Positions 21,066 to 29,180 of a DNA stretch of 43,641 bases are shown in pieces (within the stretch, counting starts at the first letter, position 1; the number at the start of each line of letters is the position of its first letter). The notes beneath the pieces are model-generated. The model was not told where the DNA came from, ran no database searches, and saw only the letters and a program-made list of their open reading frames with translations. This stretch comes from a virus, in the IMG/VR virus record IMGVR_UViG_3300029985_000071, positions 1 through 43,641 of that record; one strand, 5' to 3'. Both the position numbers and the translations under genes were made by a program.

Positions 21066-22100
21066 CTATGTATACTGGTTGATAAAAGTGTCAGCATAGA
21101 GCGTACTGAATCCCGTGACCTCAGTTAGCCAATCATTACCGCGACTGTCGCCTATATGTCGAACCTGACCGACGAAGAATTTCAAATCCGCAGGTAACGT
21201 AGTGGCAGCATCCTCGCCCACTAAAGGAGTGCGCTGCATCTGTGTTACCTGAGTCTTAGCCAGTTGCACTACCAACGGAGGACGCTGCACTTTCAGGCTA
21301 GGATCTAGTAATACTGTAAACACAATTCCCTGCTGTGTCTGCTTAGGTGTCCCTACTAGAGTCTGCTTTGTTCCAGAAGGTAAGTCTAAAAATTGTGCCG
21401 TGTAGCCTGGCGGGAATGGCGGACTGTACACTAAATTTGGCGTAGTGTCAGTGTTAGACATCTCAGAAATATAGGCCTGCTTGCCATCATTCCAAGTCTG
21501 CATAAAATTACTATCGGCGATCTGAGATAGATACTTACTAACTTTGCCAAATACCGTGTTGCCGCGCGGATATTGCGTAGCACTCATACGCTTTTCTGCC
21601 AGTGCGCCTAGAGTTCCCTGTTGGTTTGTGATAGGCGGCAAACTTATCTGGGCGGCCATCTTAGCCACTAAGTCAGTCTGGCTGGAATACGGACCCGTGG
21701 CAAAGCTGACAATAGAGTCCATGACTAAAGGGTTAGCTATGCAGTGTAAAGTCAGTTTCTGATCAACTACATTTTCTCTCGTAAATAACACTTGGAAGAC
21801 AGGACCATCCCAAATTACGGGGTTGGCGCCATTGTTAAAGTCACTCATAAAACCGGCACTAAGAGTGGCCCAGGTAGCATTTTTCAGAAGGTCTTGTATA
21901 GATTCATCATTCAAATTGTATATGGTAATATCAGCGTACCACAAAGGCGATGTGTTAAACGCCTGAAGAACGTCGAACGTAATTTTTAGTGCCTCAGATC
22001 CCCACGTCTTATACTCAATGGTAGTCTGTCGCGATCCATTAGATGTGGCGCTCGTAATTACTAAATTCCAAGCCTGCCCCCACAGAGGACTGTCAGACAT
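21066..22100 (-). CDS. Baseplate hub protein (gp27/Mu gp44-like)
   Basis: 344 residues, beta-rich, with F-D-V-x-Q-A-F, D-I-T-I-Y-N-L near the N-terminus and a central K-M-A-A-Q-I region followed by G-K-V-S-K-Y-L-S-Q-I-A-D. This layout is that of phage baseplate hub proteins which carry the spike. It stands directly before the spike gene and overlaps the plug gene by eight bases. The identification rests on order plus general pattern. Confidence 0.75.
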   Translation of the reverse strand: MSDSPLWGQAWNLVITSATSNGSRQTTIEYKTWGSEALKITFDVLQAFNTSPLWYADITIYNLNDESIQDLLKNATWATLSAGFMSDFNNGANPVIWDGPVFQVLFTRENVVDQKLTLHCIANPLVMDSIVSFATGPYSSQTDLVAKMAAQISLPPITNQQGTLGALAEKRMSATQYPRGNTVFGKVSKYLSQIADSNFMQTWNDGKQAYISEMSNTDTTPNLVYSPPFPPGYTAQFLDLPSGTKQTLVGTPKQTQQGIVFTVLLDPSLKVQRPPLVVQLAKTQVTQMQRTPLVGEDAATTLPADLKFFVGQVRHIGDSRGNDWLTEVTGFSTLYADTFINQYT

Positions 22101-22428
22101 TATCGCCCCACAAAAGAGTGAATTGGCTCAAGTTACTGGGCCCTGGGTAGTCTTCAGAAGACTCGCTAGTGTTCAGCAAGTAAGCGTTACCAATTTGAAG
22201 ATACTGATATTGTGTCAGTAAATTAGCCGCAGGATACCACCCCGTTACAAGAGGAACAGATGCTACCAATAAATTTCCATTAACATCTGAAATACTCATG
22301 TCCCAGTAACCTGCCATGACGTTGTAGCTAACCCCTAGATTAAGCGTCAAGACAGACGAATTTACGGTTAGTGATACACTGAAAGTCTGGCCATCAGCGT
22401 TAGATAAGGGAACCAGCTGGTCGCTCAT
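22093..22428 (-). CDS. Baseplate plug protein (Pam3 gp18-like)
   Basis: 111 residues from ATG 22428, coupled to the upstream stop (TAATG). The pattern M-S-D-Q-L-V-P-L, Q-T-F-S-V-S-L, Y-W-D-M-S-I-S-D-V-N-G-N-L-L, Y-L-Q-I-G-N and D-Y-P-G-P-S-N-L, F-T-L-L-W is what I know from the small plug protein of the cyanophage Pam3 baseplate and relatives. It sits between the Dit-like and hub genes, as in that phage. Confidence 0.75.
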   Translation of the reverse strand: MSDQLVPLSNADGQTFSVSLTVNSSVLTLNLGVSYNVMAGYWDMSISDVNGNLLVASVPLVTGWYPAANLLTQYQYLQIGNAYLLNTSESSEDYPGPSNLSQFTLLWGDNV

Positions 22429-23186
22429 TATGAACCACCATGACAATCGCTAGAATAACTGCCGCCGCATGCGTATGTATGGCTGGTAGGCGATGTTTCG
22501 CCTGACGACGTAAGTGTGGTAGATGACTGCAAAAACTGTTTCTTTGTAGAGGCTGGCACGGTGGTGGCACTGACAGCGCCTACTCCCGTCTGTGTAGTAA
22601 CGTCAGAACGCGTGCTTACTGATGTTGTGGTAGTTGATGCTGTAAAAATTTGCTCAAACTCAATACGTGCGCGTAATCCAGTAATGGTCTTAGAATCTTC
22701 GTGTGGAGCTAGAGACGCCAAAATCATGTTAGTGTATGTTTGCATGCGCGTGGTGACGGTAAGAGGCTGCCGAGCTTTCAGTAATGACAGCATAGTCTGA
22801 TATGCACTAACGCTCTTTGAAGTGCTTCCTGTCCAAGCCGTGTAGTTAGGGTACTTGTACGGAATAGTAGAAGCTGCTTTCGTAGAGCTGGCGTAGGCAT
22901 CCATTGCATCTGACATCCCTATGAGCATAGAGCATTTAGCCGGCATAAGATACGCATGACTAGAAATATCAGAACCGGTTTGAACTGGATGGTGCGTTTT
23001 TTCTACGCGCTGCTCATGATCTATCTCTAACACCGCGTCGAATACATACGTAATGGGTCCTGTATCAGTACTTAAACCCGCCAATGCGCCTGCATTAGGC
23101 ACTGTTATTGACACCATTGCAGAAGCCGTCGACCATTGGGGAGGGCGGTAGGCTCCACTCATCGTGGTGGCGGCTATTACAGTCAT
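22428..23186 (-). CDS. Dit-like baseplate/tail protein
   Basis: Starts at ATG 23186, one base after the tape measure stop; earlier in-frame starts lie inside that gene. 252 residues. The segment I-T-Y-V-F-D-A-V-L-E-I-D-H-E-Q-R-V-E-K-T, H-P-V-Q-T-G-S-D-I-S-S-H-A-Y resembles the N-terminal half of Dit-like proteins (strand, then P-V-E/Q-x-G-x-x-I-x-D/S-H). The C-terminal 70 residues are a Ser/Thr-rich low-complexity tail with a few Cys and His. It would link the tube to the hub. Confidence 0.75.
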   Translation of the reverse strand: MTVIAATTMSGAYRPPQWSTASAMVSITVPNAGALAGLSTDTGPITYVFDAVLEIDHEQRVEKTHHPVQTGSDISSHAYLMPAKCSMLIGMSDAMDAYASSTKAASTIPYKYPNYTAWTGSTSKSVSAYQTMLSLLKARQPLTVTTRMQTYTNMILASLAPHEDSKTITGLRARIEFEQIFTASTTTTSVSTRSDVTTQTGVGAVSATTVPASTKKQFLQSSTTLTSSGETSPTSHTYACGGSYSSDCHGGS

Positions 23187-23187
23187 G

Positions 23188-24885
23188 TCAGTAACTCCCG
23201 CCCACTGCCCAGGCTGATTGGTTAAATTCTTGCTGTGTGCGCTGAATGCGTTTGTTCTGTGCGTCAGCAATACCTGCAGTCACTCGGCGCTGAATTTCCT
23301 GCGGAGAAGCATTTGGCTGGTTGATGTGAATAGTTACGCCGCCTACATTTACATCCCCAGTTTTTCCCATACTGCGCATAACAGCAGATACTTCATTCTG
23401 CGCTGCAACGGACAGTGTAGCTCTCCCTGCGTTAATAGCAGCCATCTTGCCGGGGCCTTCGTGATAAGCCGCCACAGTCGTAGGCATGTCAAAGTTATAG
23501 CGCTCTAGTAACTGCCTGAGGTACTGAACTCCCCCGCGCGCATTTTGTTGCTCATCAAAAGCATTCACGCCTAGCGTTTTAGCGGTAGGACCAGTTAATT
23601 GCATTAGTCCGCGCGCCACCGGATTACCATGTTCATCATAGGAAGTTTTAACATTCCCATACTTATCACGATGACTTTCTCCGCTCTCAGCCAGCGCTAC
23701 TGCATGCGCAAGTTTAGGATCTACTCCATAAAGCTGAGAAAGTGTCTCTACTAGATCATGCCCAGATTTAGTGATAAATTTAGCACGGGCTTCTAAACCT
23801 AATTTTTGAGCAAAATTAGGTAAATTTCTTGTGTAAGACGGCGTAGCATTGGCGGGATCTGGCGCAGAACTACCTGCGCCTAAGCCAGCCCCAACAATAG
23901 CTCCGGCTGGGCCTGCTACGGCAAATCCCACAGTGCCCCCGACGACTCCCCCTATGACTCTAGAATTAACGTCATTGAGCGCTCTTATAAGTTCTTCATG
24001 AGCTTCTTTGAATTTACCTACGCCTACTAAAGACACAGCGCTCACTAGATGTGCTAGCAAGTCTTCCACGTTAGCAATCATTTTGGCAAATTCGGCAAAT
24101 CCATCGAGAAGCTCTTTTACAGCCTTTAGCAAATTATGCAGACTAAATTCTGTCCCTGATATCGAAGAATCTCCTGACAACGCGCCCATGAGATTAGAAA
24201 ACGCCATAGCTCCGTCGCGCGCGGCCTCCGCCGTAGCACCTAGCACTTCTTTAATATCAGACCAAACTGGCATGAACCAAGTGACAATCTTTTTTGAAAT
24301 TTCAGGAAGATTGTGAGTTACCCAGGCATTGAATTTCTCCAACTTCTGGAGTAGTGTGTCCGGGCCAAGCCCCAGGGCCTTCATAAAGTCCTGGATAACG
24401 TGCATGCCCAGGTACTTTACTTCCACTTCCATGCGCGTAAACTCAAAACGTATGTCGCGCACTTTACGCATCTGCTCTTCAAAATCGCCAGCGGGAGCCA
24501 TGGCTCGCTGGTCGGCGATAAGCTGCCGAGTGCGCCCGCGCAACTCAGGGTCCCAGGATAAATTCTCAAGGGGTTGCCCCAAGGCGTCCATGGCGACTTT
24601 CAAAGACCGCGCCGCATCCTTGCTCATGTACATGTGCATGGCGAAGAGTCGGTACTCTTGGTCAGCGTTCGCCACCTTATCTACTAGACCCAGCGCAGCA
24701 CTGCCAATAGCTGTAAACCCGCTTACTATTTCGGTCTGTGCTTTAAGAAATGACCCAGTCATAGCTAGGGTATTAGAACTGACACCCTGGCTAGCTTCTC
24801 GCAGAGCGTTGTGAAAGCGAGCCATGCCGCTAGCATCAACTACGGACCCCAGCTTAATGAGATACTCATCAAATACGTTGGGCAT
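23188..24885 (-). CDS. Tail tape measure protein with lytic transglycosylase domain
   Basis: 565 residues. The N-terminal two thirds are helical (A-S-G-M-A-R-F-H-N-A-L-R) with a Gly/Ala-rich apolar stretch (V-I-G-G-V-V-G-G-T-V-G-F-A-V-A-G). The C-terminal third is a soluble lytic transglycosylase domain: G-V-D-P-K-L-A-H-A-V-A-L-A-E-S-G with likely catalytic Glu400, then G-L-M-Q-L-T-G-P-T-A and V-A-A-Y-H-E-G-P-G. It would locally open peptidoglycan on DNA entry. By the usual length rule (about 0.15 nm per residue) the tail would be roughly 85 nm or less. It overlaps the frameshifted chaperone by 17 bases. Confidence 0.9.
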   Translation of the reverse strand: MPNVFDEYLIKLGSVVDASGMARFHNALREASQGVSSNTLAMTGSFLKAQTEIVSGFTAIGSAALGLVDKVANADQEYRLFAMHMYMSKDAARSLKVAMDALGQPLENLSWDPELRGRTRQLIADQRAMAPAGDFEEQMRKVRDIRFEFTRMEVEVKYLGMHVIQDFMKALGLGPDTLLQKLEKFNAWVTHNLPEISKKIVTWFMPVWSDIKEVLGATAEAARDGAMAFSNLMGALSGDSSISGTEFSLHNLLKAVKELLDGFAEFAKMIANVEDLLAHLVSAVSLVGVGKFKEAHEELIRALNDVNSRVIGGVVGGTVGFAVAGPAGAIVGAGLGAGSSAPDPANATPSYTRNLPNFAQKLGLEARAKFITKSGHDLVETLSQLYGVDPKLAHAVALAESGESHRDKYGNVKTSYDEHGNPVARGLMQLTGPTAKTLGVNAFDEQQNARGGVQYLRQLLERYNFDMPTTVAAYHEGPGKMAAINAGRATLSVAAQNEVSAVMRSMGKTGDVNVGGVTIHINQPNASPQEIQRRVTAGIADAQNKRIQRTQQEFNQSAWAVGGSY

Positions 24886-25530
24886 TGGACTCCTTCCACG
24901 CGGCGTACCGCTCAGTATTTTCTTCTTTTACATCAAGAAACTCCAGCACGTTACACAGGTCTAGTACGTCATATGTTCCATCAAAGGTCTCGTGCTGGTG
25001 CCAGAGGCCCGCTGCAACGGGCCTCCATATTAGCGGGTCCAGACTCGGAAAAGCTACCGGGTCGTAGGAATCTTCTAAGCCGTGGCTGGCCCGCTCCCTG
25101 CCAAAAAAGATGACAGGTTAAATACTATGGCCTCTACCATCAGGCGAGTCACCAGCATAAGATCATCAGCAATCTCTGGGACGGCCCATTGGCCTGAATC
25201 AGTCATGATAGGAAGAGGGGTGGACGCGGCACCTACAGATTCTACACGCGAGATGACCTTCAAAGAGTTAGTCTGAATAAATTCGTAGTCTTTGAAATCT
25301 AAGTGCATAAAAGCAATGCCGCACAACCCGCGCAGTTTCTCTTCCGCCGAGCTTTCTTCCTCAGGTTTTGTGGAAGGCTGCTCTTTAGTGTCAGGCATGC
25401 TTTGCTGGGCTTTGAAACACGCCGCCATAAGAAGCTGCCAGATATAGCTTCCCACGGCGGCGGTCATCTTACGAACCTGGTACTCTTGGTCACTAACCGT
25501 AACTGTGCTTGTCCTTGCTATTTGCTGCAT
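24869..25530 (-). CDS. Tail assembly chaperone, long form made by programmed -1 frameshift (gpGT-like)
   Basis: The short chaperone frame stops at 25075. Its codons tct-ttt-ttg contain T TTT TTG at 25108-25102, a canonical -1 slippery heptamer. After a slip the next codon is GGC at 25102 and the -1 frame stays open for 77 codons to TGA 24871-24869, just inside the tape measure start. The extension (G-R-E-R-A-S-H-G-L-E-D-S-Y-D-P, L-I-W-R-P-V-A-A-G-L-W, V-L-D-L-C-N-V-L-E-F-L) is protein-like and otherwise unexplained. The fusion has 220 residues. Lambda gpG/gpGT and many myophages use the same arrangement to chaperone the tape measure. Confidence 0.85.
25075..25530 (-). CDS. Tail assembly chaperone, short form (gpG-like)
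   Basis: 151 residues, starting MQQIARTSTVTVSDQEYQVR, with an acidic Lys/Glu/Ser linker near the middle (P-S-T-K-P-E-E-E-S-S-A-E-E-K-L) and a helical second half. Position between tube and tape measure genes and the slippery heptamer eight codons before its stop identify it. It should be the main product, with the frameshifted form made at a lower ratio. Confidence 0.85.
   Translation of the reverse strand: MQQIARTSTVTVSDQEYQVRKMTAAVGSYIWQLLMAACFKAQQSMPDTKEQPSTKPEEESSAEEKLRGLCGIAFMHLDFKDYEFIQTNSLKVISRVESVGAASTPLPIMTDSGQWAVPEIADDLMLVTRLMVEAIVFNLSSFLAGSGPATA
25102..25108 (-). promoter_or_regulatory. Programmed -1 ribosomal frameshift site (UUUUUUG)
   Basis: Six T then G on the minus strand, phased as T TTT TTG with respect to the short chaperone frame. 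The short frame ends 27 bases downstream and the -1 frame is open to the tape measure start. Confidence 0.85.
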
Positions 25531-25545
25531 ATCCTTGCTCCTTTG

Positions 25546-26004
25546 CTACTGGTTGATGATGTTAGCCGCCATAAGTTCCCATGTAATACGCTGGCCTGCT
25601 GCATGATATGGCTTGTCAGGAATCTTGCTAAAACTAACCCCGCTAAGATTGTGAATACTACCGTCAACCACCGTGCGAAAACTAAGCGTAGTCGCAGCCC
25701 ACCCGCTAACATCCCCATATTCAGCGGCAGTTACGGAGGCATTATACAGCGCCAGCAACTCATGGTGCAGAGCGCTAGTCTGCTGCACTTCAATGTTGCA
25801 CGCTCCATTAGCACCGGCTAAGTAACTTGGCATAACGACGCCGTCAGCTGCTACATCATGCGCAGTACGTGTCGTAGCCATGGTAATTGTAAGTTGGCCC
25901 ACTCCAACATTACCACCTGTCAGCGTAATGGCCGTACCAAATACGGAGTTAGTAAGAACGCCTACTAAGTCCTTAAACGAGTAAGTATTACTGATAGCGC
26001 TCAT
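25546..26004 (-). CDS. Tail tube protein
   Basis: 152 residues starting MSAISNTYSFKDLVGVLTNS. Beta-rich, with alternating apolar strands (G-Q-L-T-I-T-M-A-T-T-R-T-A-H-D-V-A-A-D-G) and the end S-F-S-K-I-P-D-K-P-Y-H. This size and pattern fit tube proteins of the DUF3277 type, and the gene follows the sheath and precedes the chaperones, the standard order for contractile tails. AGGAGC lies before the ATG. Confidence 0.8.
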   Translation of the reverse strand: MSAISNTYSFKDLVGVLTNSVFGTAITLTGGNVGVGQLTITMATTRTAHDVAADGVVMPSYLAGANGACNIEVQQTSALHHELLALYNASVTAAEYGDVSGWAATTLSFRTVVDGSIHNLSGVSFSKIPDKPYHAAGQRITWELMAANIINQ

Positions 26005-26015
26005 CGATTAGCTCC

Positions 26016-27632
26016 TTAAAGTTGTGCGTAGACTCCGATGACGAGCGACTGAACAGCCCCCGCCGTAGTAATGAGGCAGTAAATTGGCATGGCCTTACCC
26101 GCCGCTCTATCACCCGAGGATTGCGTCGCATACGACGCAGCCAGATTCAAGTAGCCGTTCGGTATAGATGTGCTGTCAGTGACAGAAATAGATCCTACAA
26201 TGACAGTTTCGCCTGTCCAGGTAGCCGGTGCTAAAAACCCAATACTTGCTAGATAAGCGCACGCCGTATCTGCGGCGTTGATCAACAAATGCTCGCCAGA
26301 ATTAGTCTGCGGAACGACTGTGTTTGACCTCAGTACGTTCAGCTCTTCTATCTGCAAGTTGTTGACCAGCATCGCTAGATACAACCACAGGTAAGACGCC
26401 GAGCCGTTAGACATAAAACCCGGCTCAAACATTGGATAGGGACTAAGGTCACAGTAAGCGTTAAACCCAGCGAACGTAATGTTATCATACTGAGTCTGCG
26501 TGAGCGACTCAGTCGCAATTCCAACTATGGTCTTATGCGCCGTCGTAAAGAAACTGCTGGCCAGGCCCGTGTTCAAGCCCATCTCTGTGCCCATCACGCC
26601 AGCTGCCGCATAGACATTATTGGGGTAAAGGCCGTTTTGTGTGGTGGAGTAGATACCTAACACTCGATACTCAAGAGTTTGTAACTGAAGAGCTAGGTTG
26701 CCAGCTACTCCATTCGGAATTCCTACATCGCTTGACCACGGGTAGTAACGCGTAGTCTGCCAATTAGCATCTGCCCAAGCGCTCAAAACTAAGTTGTCGG
26801 CCGCAGTAGGCTGATTGACTGCCAGCCCATACCACAGAGCGCTTGCAGCCCGGCACGCTTGAGCGGCCTGCAGAAGTGACTCACCGACCGCCGTGATGTT
26901 CACCGTAAGACCACTGCCAGACCCACTCGTAGTAGTAGGGAGCGCGGTGCCCGGCGTATACGCCGTGCCTTGATAGCCTGCAGTAACTCCTAACGTGAGT
27001 ACTTGCCCGGCCGACCCCACGGTCAGTACCGTCAGCACGCCATTGGATGCACCACTTTGAACGGCAGTCACAGTGTCGTTCACGGCGTAGCCGTGGCCTA
27101 CCGACCCAAGACTAGCTTGTGCTGCGACGACCGTGGTGCCCGCAGCGGACGCCAGTACTACGTGAGTAGCGTCCGTGTAAGTGGCCACGGTAGTGACAAG
27201 ATCAGCGCCTGCCACACCTGCCCCAACTACTCGGACGGCCAGACCGACATCGGCTGAACTAAACGCGGCAGTCAAAGACGACAGAATTGAAGCCGCAGCG
27301 GTGATAGCCCCATCACTGACCGTGCGCCCGTTAGGTACTACTGTTTTAATGGCGGTGGCATCTTGCCGACCAATCCACAGATACTGCGCAACGGGTGTCT
27401 GTGAAAAATAGATCTGTGCCGCGATGTATTCAGGATTAGCAGATGTAAACCCATCGCTAAGCAGTCCATCCAAGCTAGTGTAGCGCCGCAATCTTGGATT
27501 AGTTCCGTAGGAAGGAATGATGGTGCTGGGACCTATAAACAGTCCCTGGTTAAAACTGTTAGCCGATGCCGCGCTGGGCGACACCGTAACAGAAATGTCC
27601 ACAATGTTCGACAACGCGAGTGGCTGTGTCAT
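26016..27632 (-). CDS. Contractile tail sheath protein, DUF3383 type, with inserted beta modules
   Basis: 538 residues. The N-terminus (I-V-D-I-S-V-T-V-S-P-S-A-A, F-N-Q-G-L-F-I-G-P-S) and Y-T-S-L-D-G-L-L-S-D-G-F, Y-I-A-A-Q-I-Y-F-S-Q, Y-L-W-I-G-R are the DUF3383 sheath pattern. The C-terminal half has Y-Y-P-W-S-S-D, F-F-T-T-A-H-K-T-I-V and G-Y-L-N-L-A. Residues about 103-250 are an insertion made of two beta modules: one with A-A-F-S-S-A-D-V-G-L-A-V-R-V-V-G-A-G-V, one with G-H-G-Y-A-V-N-D-T-V and Y-Q-G-T-A-Y-T-P-G-T. They probably decorate the outside of the sheath. Confidence 0.85.
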   Translation of the reverse strand: MTQPLALSNIVDISVTVSPSAASANSFNQGLFIGPSTIIPSYGTNPRLRRYTSLDGLLSDGFTSANPEYIAAQIYFSQTPVAQYLWIGRQDATAIKTVVPNGRTVSDGAITAAASILSSLTAAFSSADVGLAVRVVGAGVAGADLVTTVATYTDATHVVLASAAGTTVVAAQASLGSVGHGYAVNDTVTAVQSGASNGVLTVLTVGSAGQVLTLGVTAGYQGTAYTPGTALPTTTSGSGSGLTVNITAVGESLLQAAQACRAASALWYGLAVNQPTAADNLVLSAWADANWQTTRYYPWSSDVGIPNGVAGNLALQLQTLEYRVLGIYSTTQNGLYPNNVYAAAGVMGTEMGLNTGLASSFFTTAHKTIVGIATESLTQTQYDNITFAGFNAYCDLSPYPMFEPGFMSNGSASYLWLYLAMLVNNLQIEELNVLRSNTVVPQTNSGEHLLINAADTACAYLASIGFLAPATWTGETVIVGSISVTDSTSIPNGYLNLAASYATQSSGDRAAGKAMPIYCLITTAGAVQSLVIGVYAQL

Positions 27633-27643
27633 TCAATTTGCTC

Positions 27644-28261
27644 CTATGATTTTGTGACTGTGAAATCCGCCGCTGGGTCAGCGGGTGATTCGTCGTAAAC
27701 TTTGACTTCCACGCTCTTGACGTAACCGCCCACGGGAGTCGTAAGAACTTCAGTGACGGCCTCGTAAAGGTCGACGTGAAAGTCAGCCCGCGCCCACCAC
27801 TCTGCGTCTATGTTTTCAGGAGTGTAAGTAGGCTCTGGCGGATCTGGGAGAGGATAGAGGTTTGACGCATTTAGCGCGTCATTAAAATAGTCCAGGAACA
27901 GGGCAGATTTTACCAGCCGCAAATCGTCAGTGGCACGCGGCCCATAAGCGCACCAGGCCACTTGCCAACCGCGCGTGTAGTTCCACGTCTCAGTAACCGG
28001 GTCGGTTCCTGCTAGGTCTTTGTCGCGCACCCTAGCATAATTTGTGTCGCGCGTTACGCATTGAATGTAGCAGACGTCCTCACTAGGCAGTGAGTTGAAG
28101 GGCTGGCCCTGTGTGGGCCAGTCTACGCGCACACGAGAATAGTTAGTAGGGGCCATACCGAGAACTTGCAAGGTCCACGCCTGGAGGGCGATATTCATCT
28201 GAGGAATAGTTAGCGCAGTAGAGACCATCACCTGTCCGTTGGGGAATGCCGTGGTGGTCAT
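27644..28261 (-). CDS. Probable tail terminator/completion protein
   Basis: 205 residues between connector genes and the sheath gene, the usual place of the tail terminator. Visible features: a central segment with W-N-Y-T-R-G-W-Q-V-A-W-C-A-Y-G-P-R-A-T-D-D-L, typical of proteins closing the tail tube end, and a Pro-rich loop (P-L-P-D-P-P-E-P-T-Y-T-P). The stop of the upstream gene and this start are one base apart. Identification is by order and general pattern. Confidence 0.6.
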   Translation of the reverse strand: MTTTAFPNGQVMVSTALTIPQMNIALQAWTLQVLGMAPTNYSRVRVDWPTQGQPFNSLPSEDVCYIQCVTRDTNYARVRDKDLAGTDPVTETWNYTRGWQVAWCAYGPRATDDLRLVKSALFLDYFNDALNASNLYPLPDPPEPTYTPENIDAEWWARADFHVDLYEAVTEVLTTPVGGYVKSVEVKVYDESPADPAADFTVTKS

Positions 28262-28262
28262 T

Positions 28263-28619
28263 TCAAGATGCCCTCAACTGCGTGGCTATAGCTTTCCAGT
28301 ACCCAGAACCATCTTCGTAGTAAGTCTGTAGCACACGGTGCTGGATGTCTGCATAAACCAGTATGTCGCTAGCGCCCGTGGTATTTGTGGTGTAGATGGG
28401 TACCGTGCTCCAAAAAGAACGAATGTTACCAATACGGTCAGCCTCTGGTAACATCGTAATTTCCTTCAGGCTGGCCTGTTGCACCGGGCCAAACATCAAG
28501 ATGGAGGAGACTACAGTCTTGTAACCACCTGCTACGAATGTACCGTCACTGCGCAGAATAAACCATGGCTGAGGAGCAGTCATGTCAGGGTCGCTGACCA
28601 CTTCACGAACTGAAATCAT
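28263..28619 (-). CDS. Head-tail connector/neck protein, unrecognised family
   Basis: 118 residues, beta-rich (W-F-I-L-R-S-D-G-T-F-V-A-G-G-Y, V-P-I-Y-T-T-N-T-T-G-A-S-D-I-L-V-Y). No family recognised. It lies between a morphogenesis-like protein and the tail terminator, so a neck or stopper role is likely from position alone. Confidence 0.5.
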   Translation of the reverse strand: MISVREVVSDPDMTAPQPWFILRSDGTFVAGGYKTVVSSILMFGPVQQASLKEITMLPEADRIGNIRSFWSTVPIYTTNTTGASDILVYADIQHRVLQTYYEDGSGYWKAIATQLRAS

Positions 28620-28622
28620 GAG

Positions 28623-29180
28623 TCACTCCTCTTTAACTAGACCGATTATCGCGGCGCGCATGGCCCCGGTATCAATTCCTGGCCTGTTACTGCCCTTAGC
28701 CTTAATAGTAGAAAGTGCATTAGGTGCCCAACCATTCTCAGAGTCAACAAAGTATTTACGAGCCGCGTTCTGCCCCGCCAAGGCAGCGCGCTTCATGCAC
28801 TTCACGGCTAGATCATGATTGCCATCTATGGAGGCTTTAGTGCTAGCGGCTAACTCGCGACTGATGATGCGCTTAGCATCTTCAGTCTCAACAGCAGGCT
28901 CTAGCACCGGGCGCGGCGGTTGATGATGAAGGGGAGAACCTTTGCTGAAAATGAACAGAAGCTCGGCGTTGGTGATGTCCTCAGCAGCAGCTTTAGCGAG
29001 GCGTGCCTTCTTGCGCTTACCCTTCACCTTGCCCGCCATCTCAAGCAACTGGGATGAACGCTTAGTACCTTCTGCCGGGATACCGACGTAGGCCGCCAGC
29101 TTGCTCAACCCGGCCAGGCGCTTCATCAGGGCCGCCGTGCCGGACTTACGAGCGATGGTAATTTCGGGGCCAGTGTTCAT
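28623..29180 (-). CDS. Virion morphogenesis/neck protein (HK97 gp10 or Mu gpG-like)
   Basis: 185 residues. A-A-Y-V-G-I-P-A-E-G near residue 30, P-P-R-P-V-L-E-P-A-V in the middle, and A-A-R-K-Y-F-V-D-S, G-W-A-P-N-A-L-S-T-I-K-A-K-G-S, G-I-D-T-G-A-M-R-A-A-I at the end. That arrangement is shared by the phage virion morphogenesis family which shapes the neck. The start overlaps the adaptor stop (ATGA). Confidence 0.75.
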   Translation of the reverse strand: MNTGPEITIARKSGTAALMKRLAGLSKLAAYVGIPAEGTKRSSQLLEMAGKVKGKRKKARLAKAAAEDITNAELLFIFSKGSPLHHQPPRPVLEPAVETEDAKRIISRELAASTKASIDGNHDLAVKCMKRAALAGQNAARKYFVDSENGWAPNALSTIKAKGSNRPGIDTGAMRAAIIGLVKEE

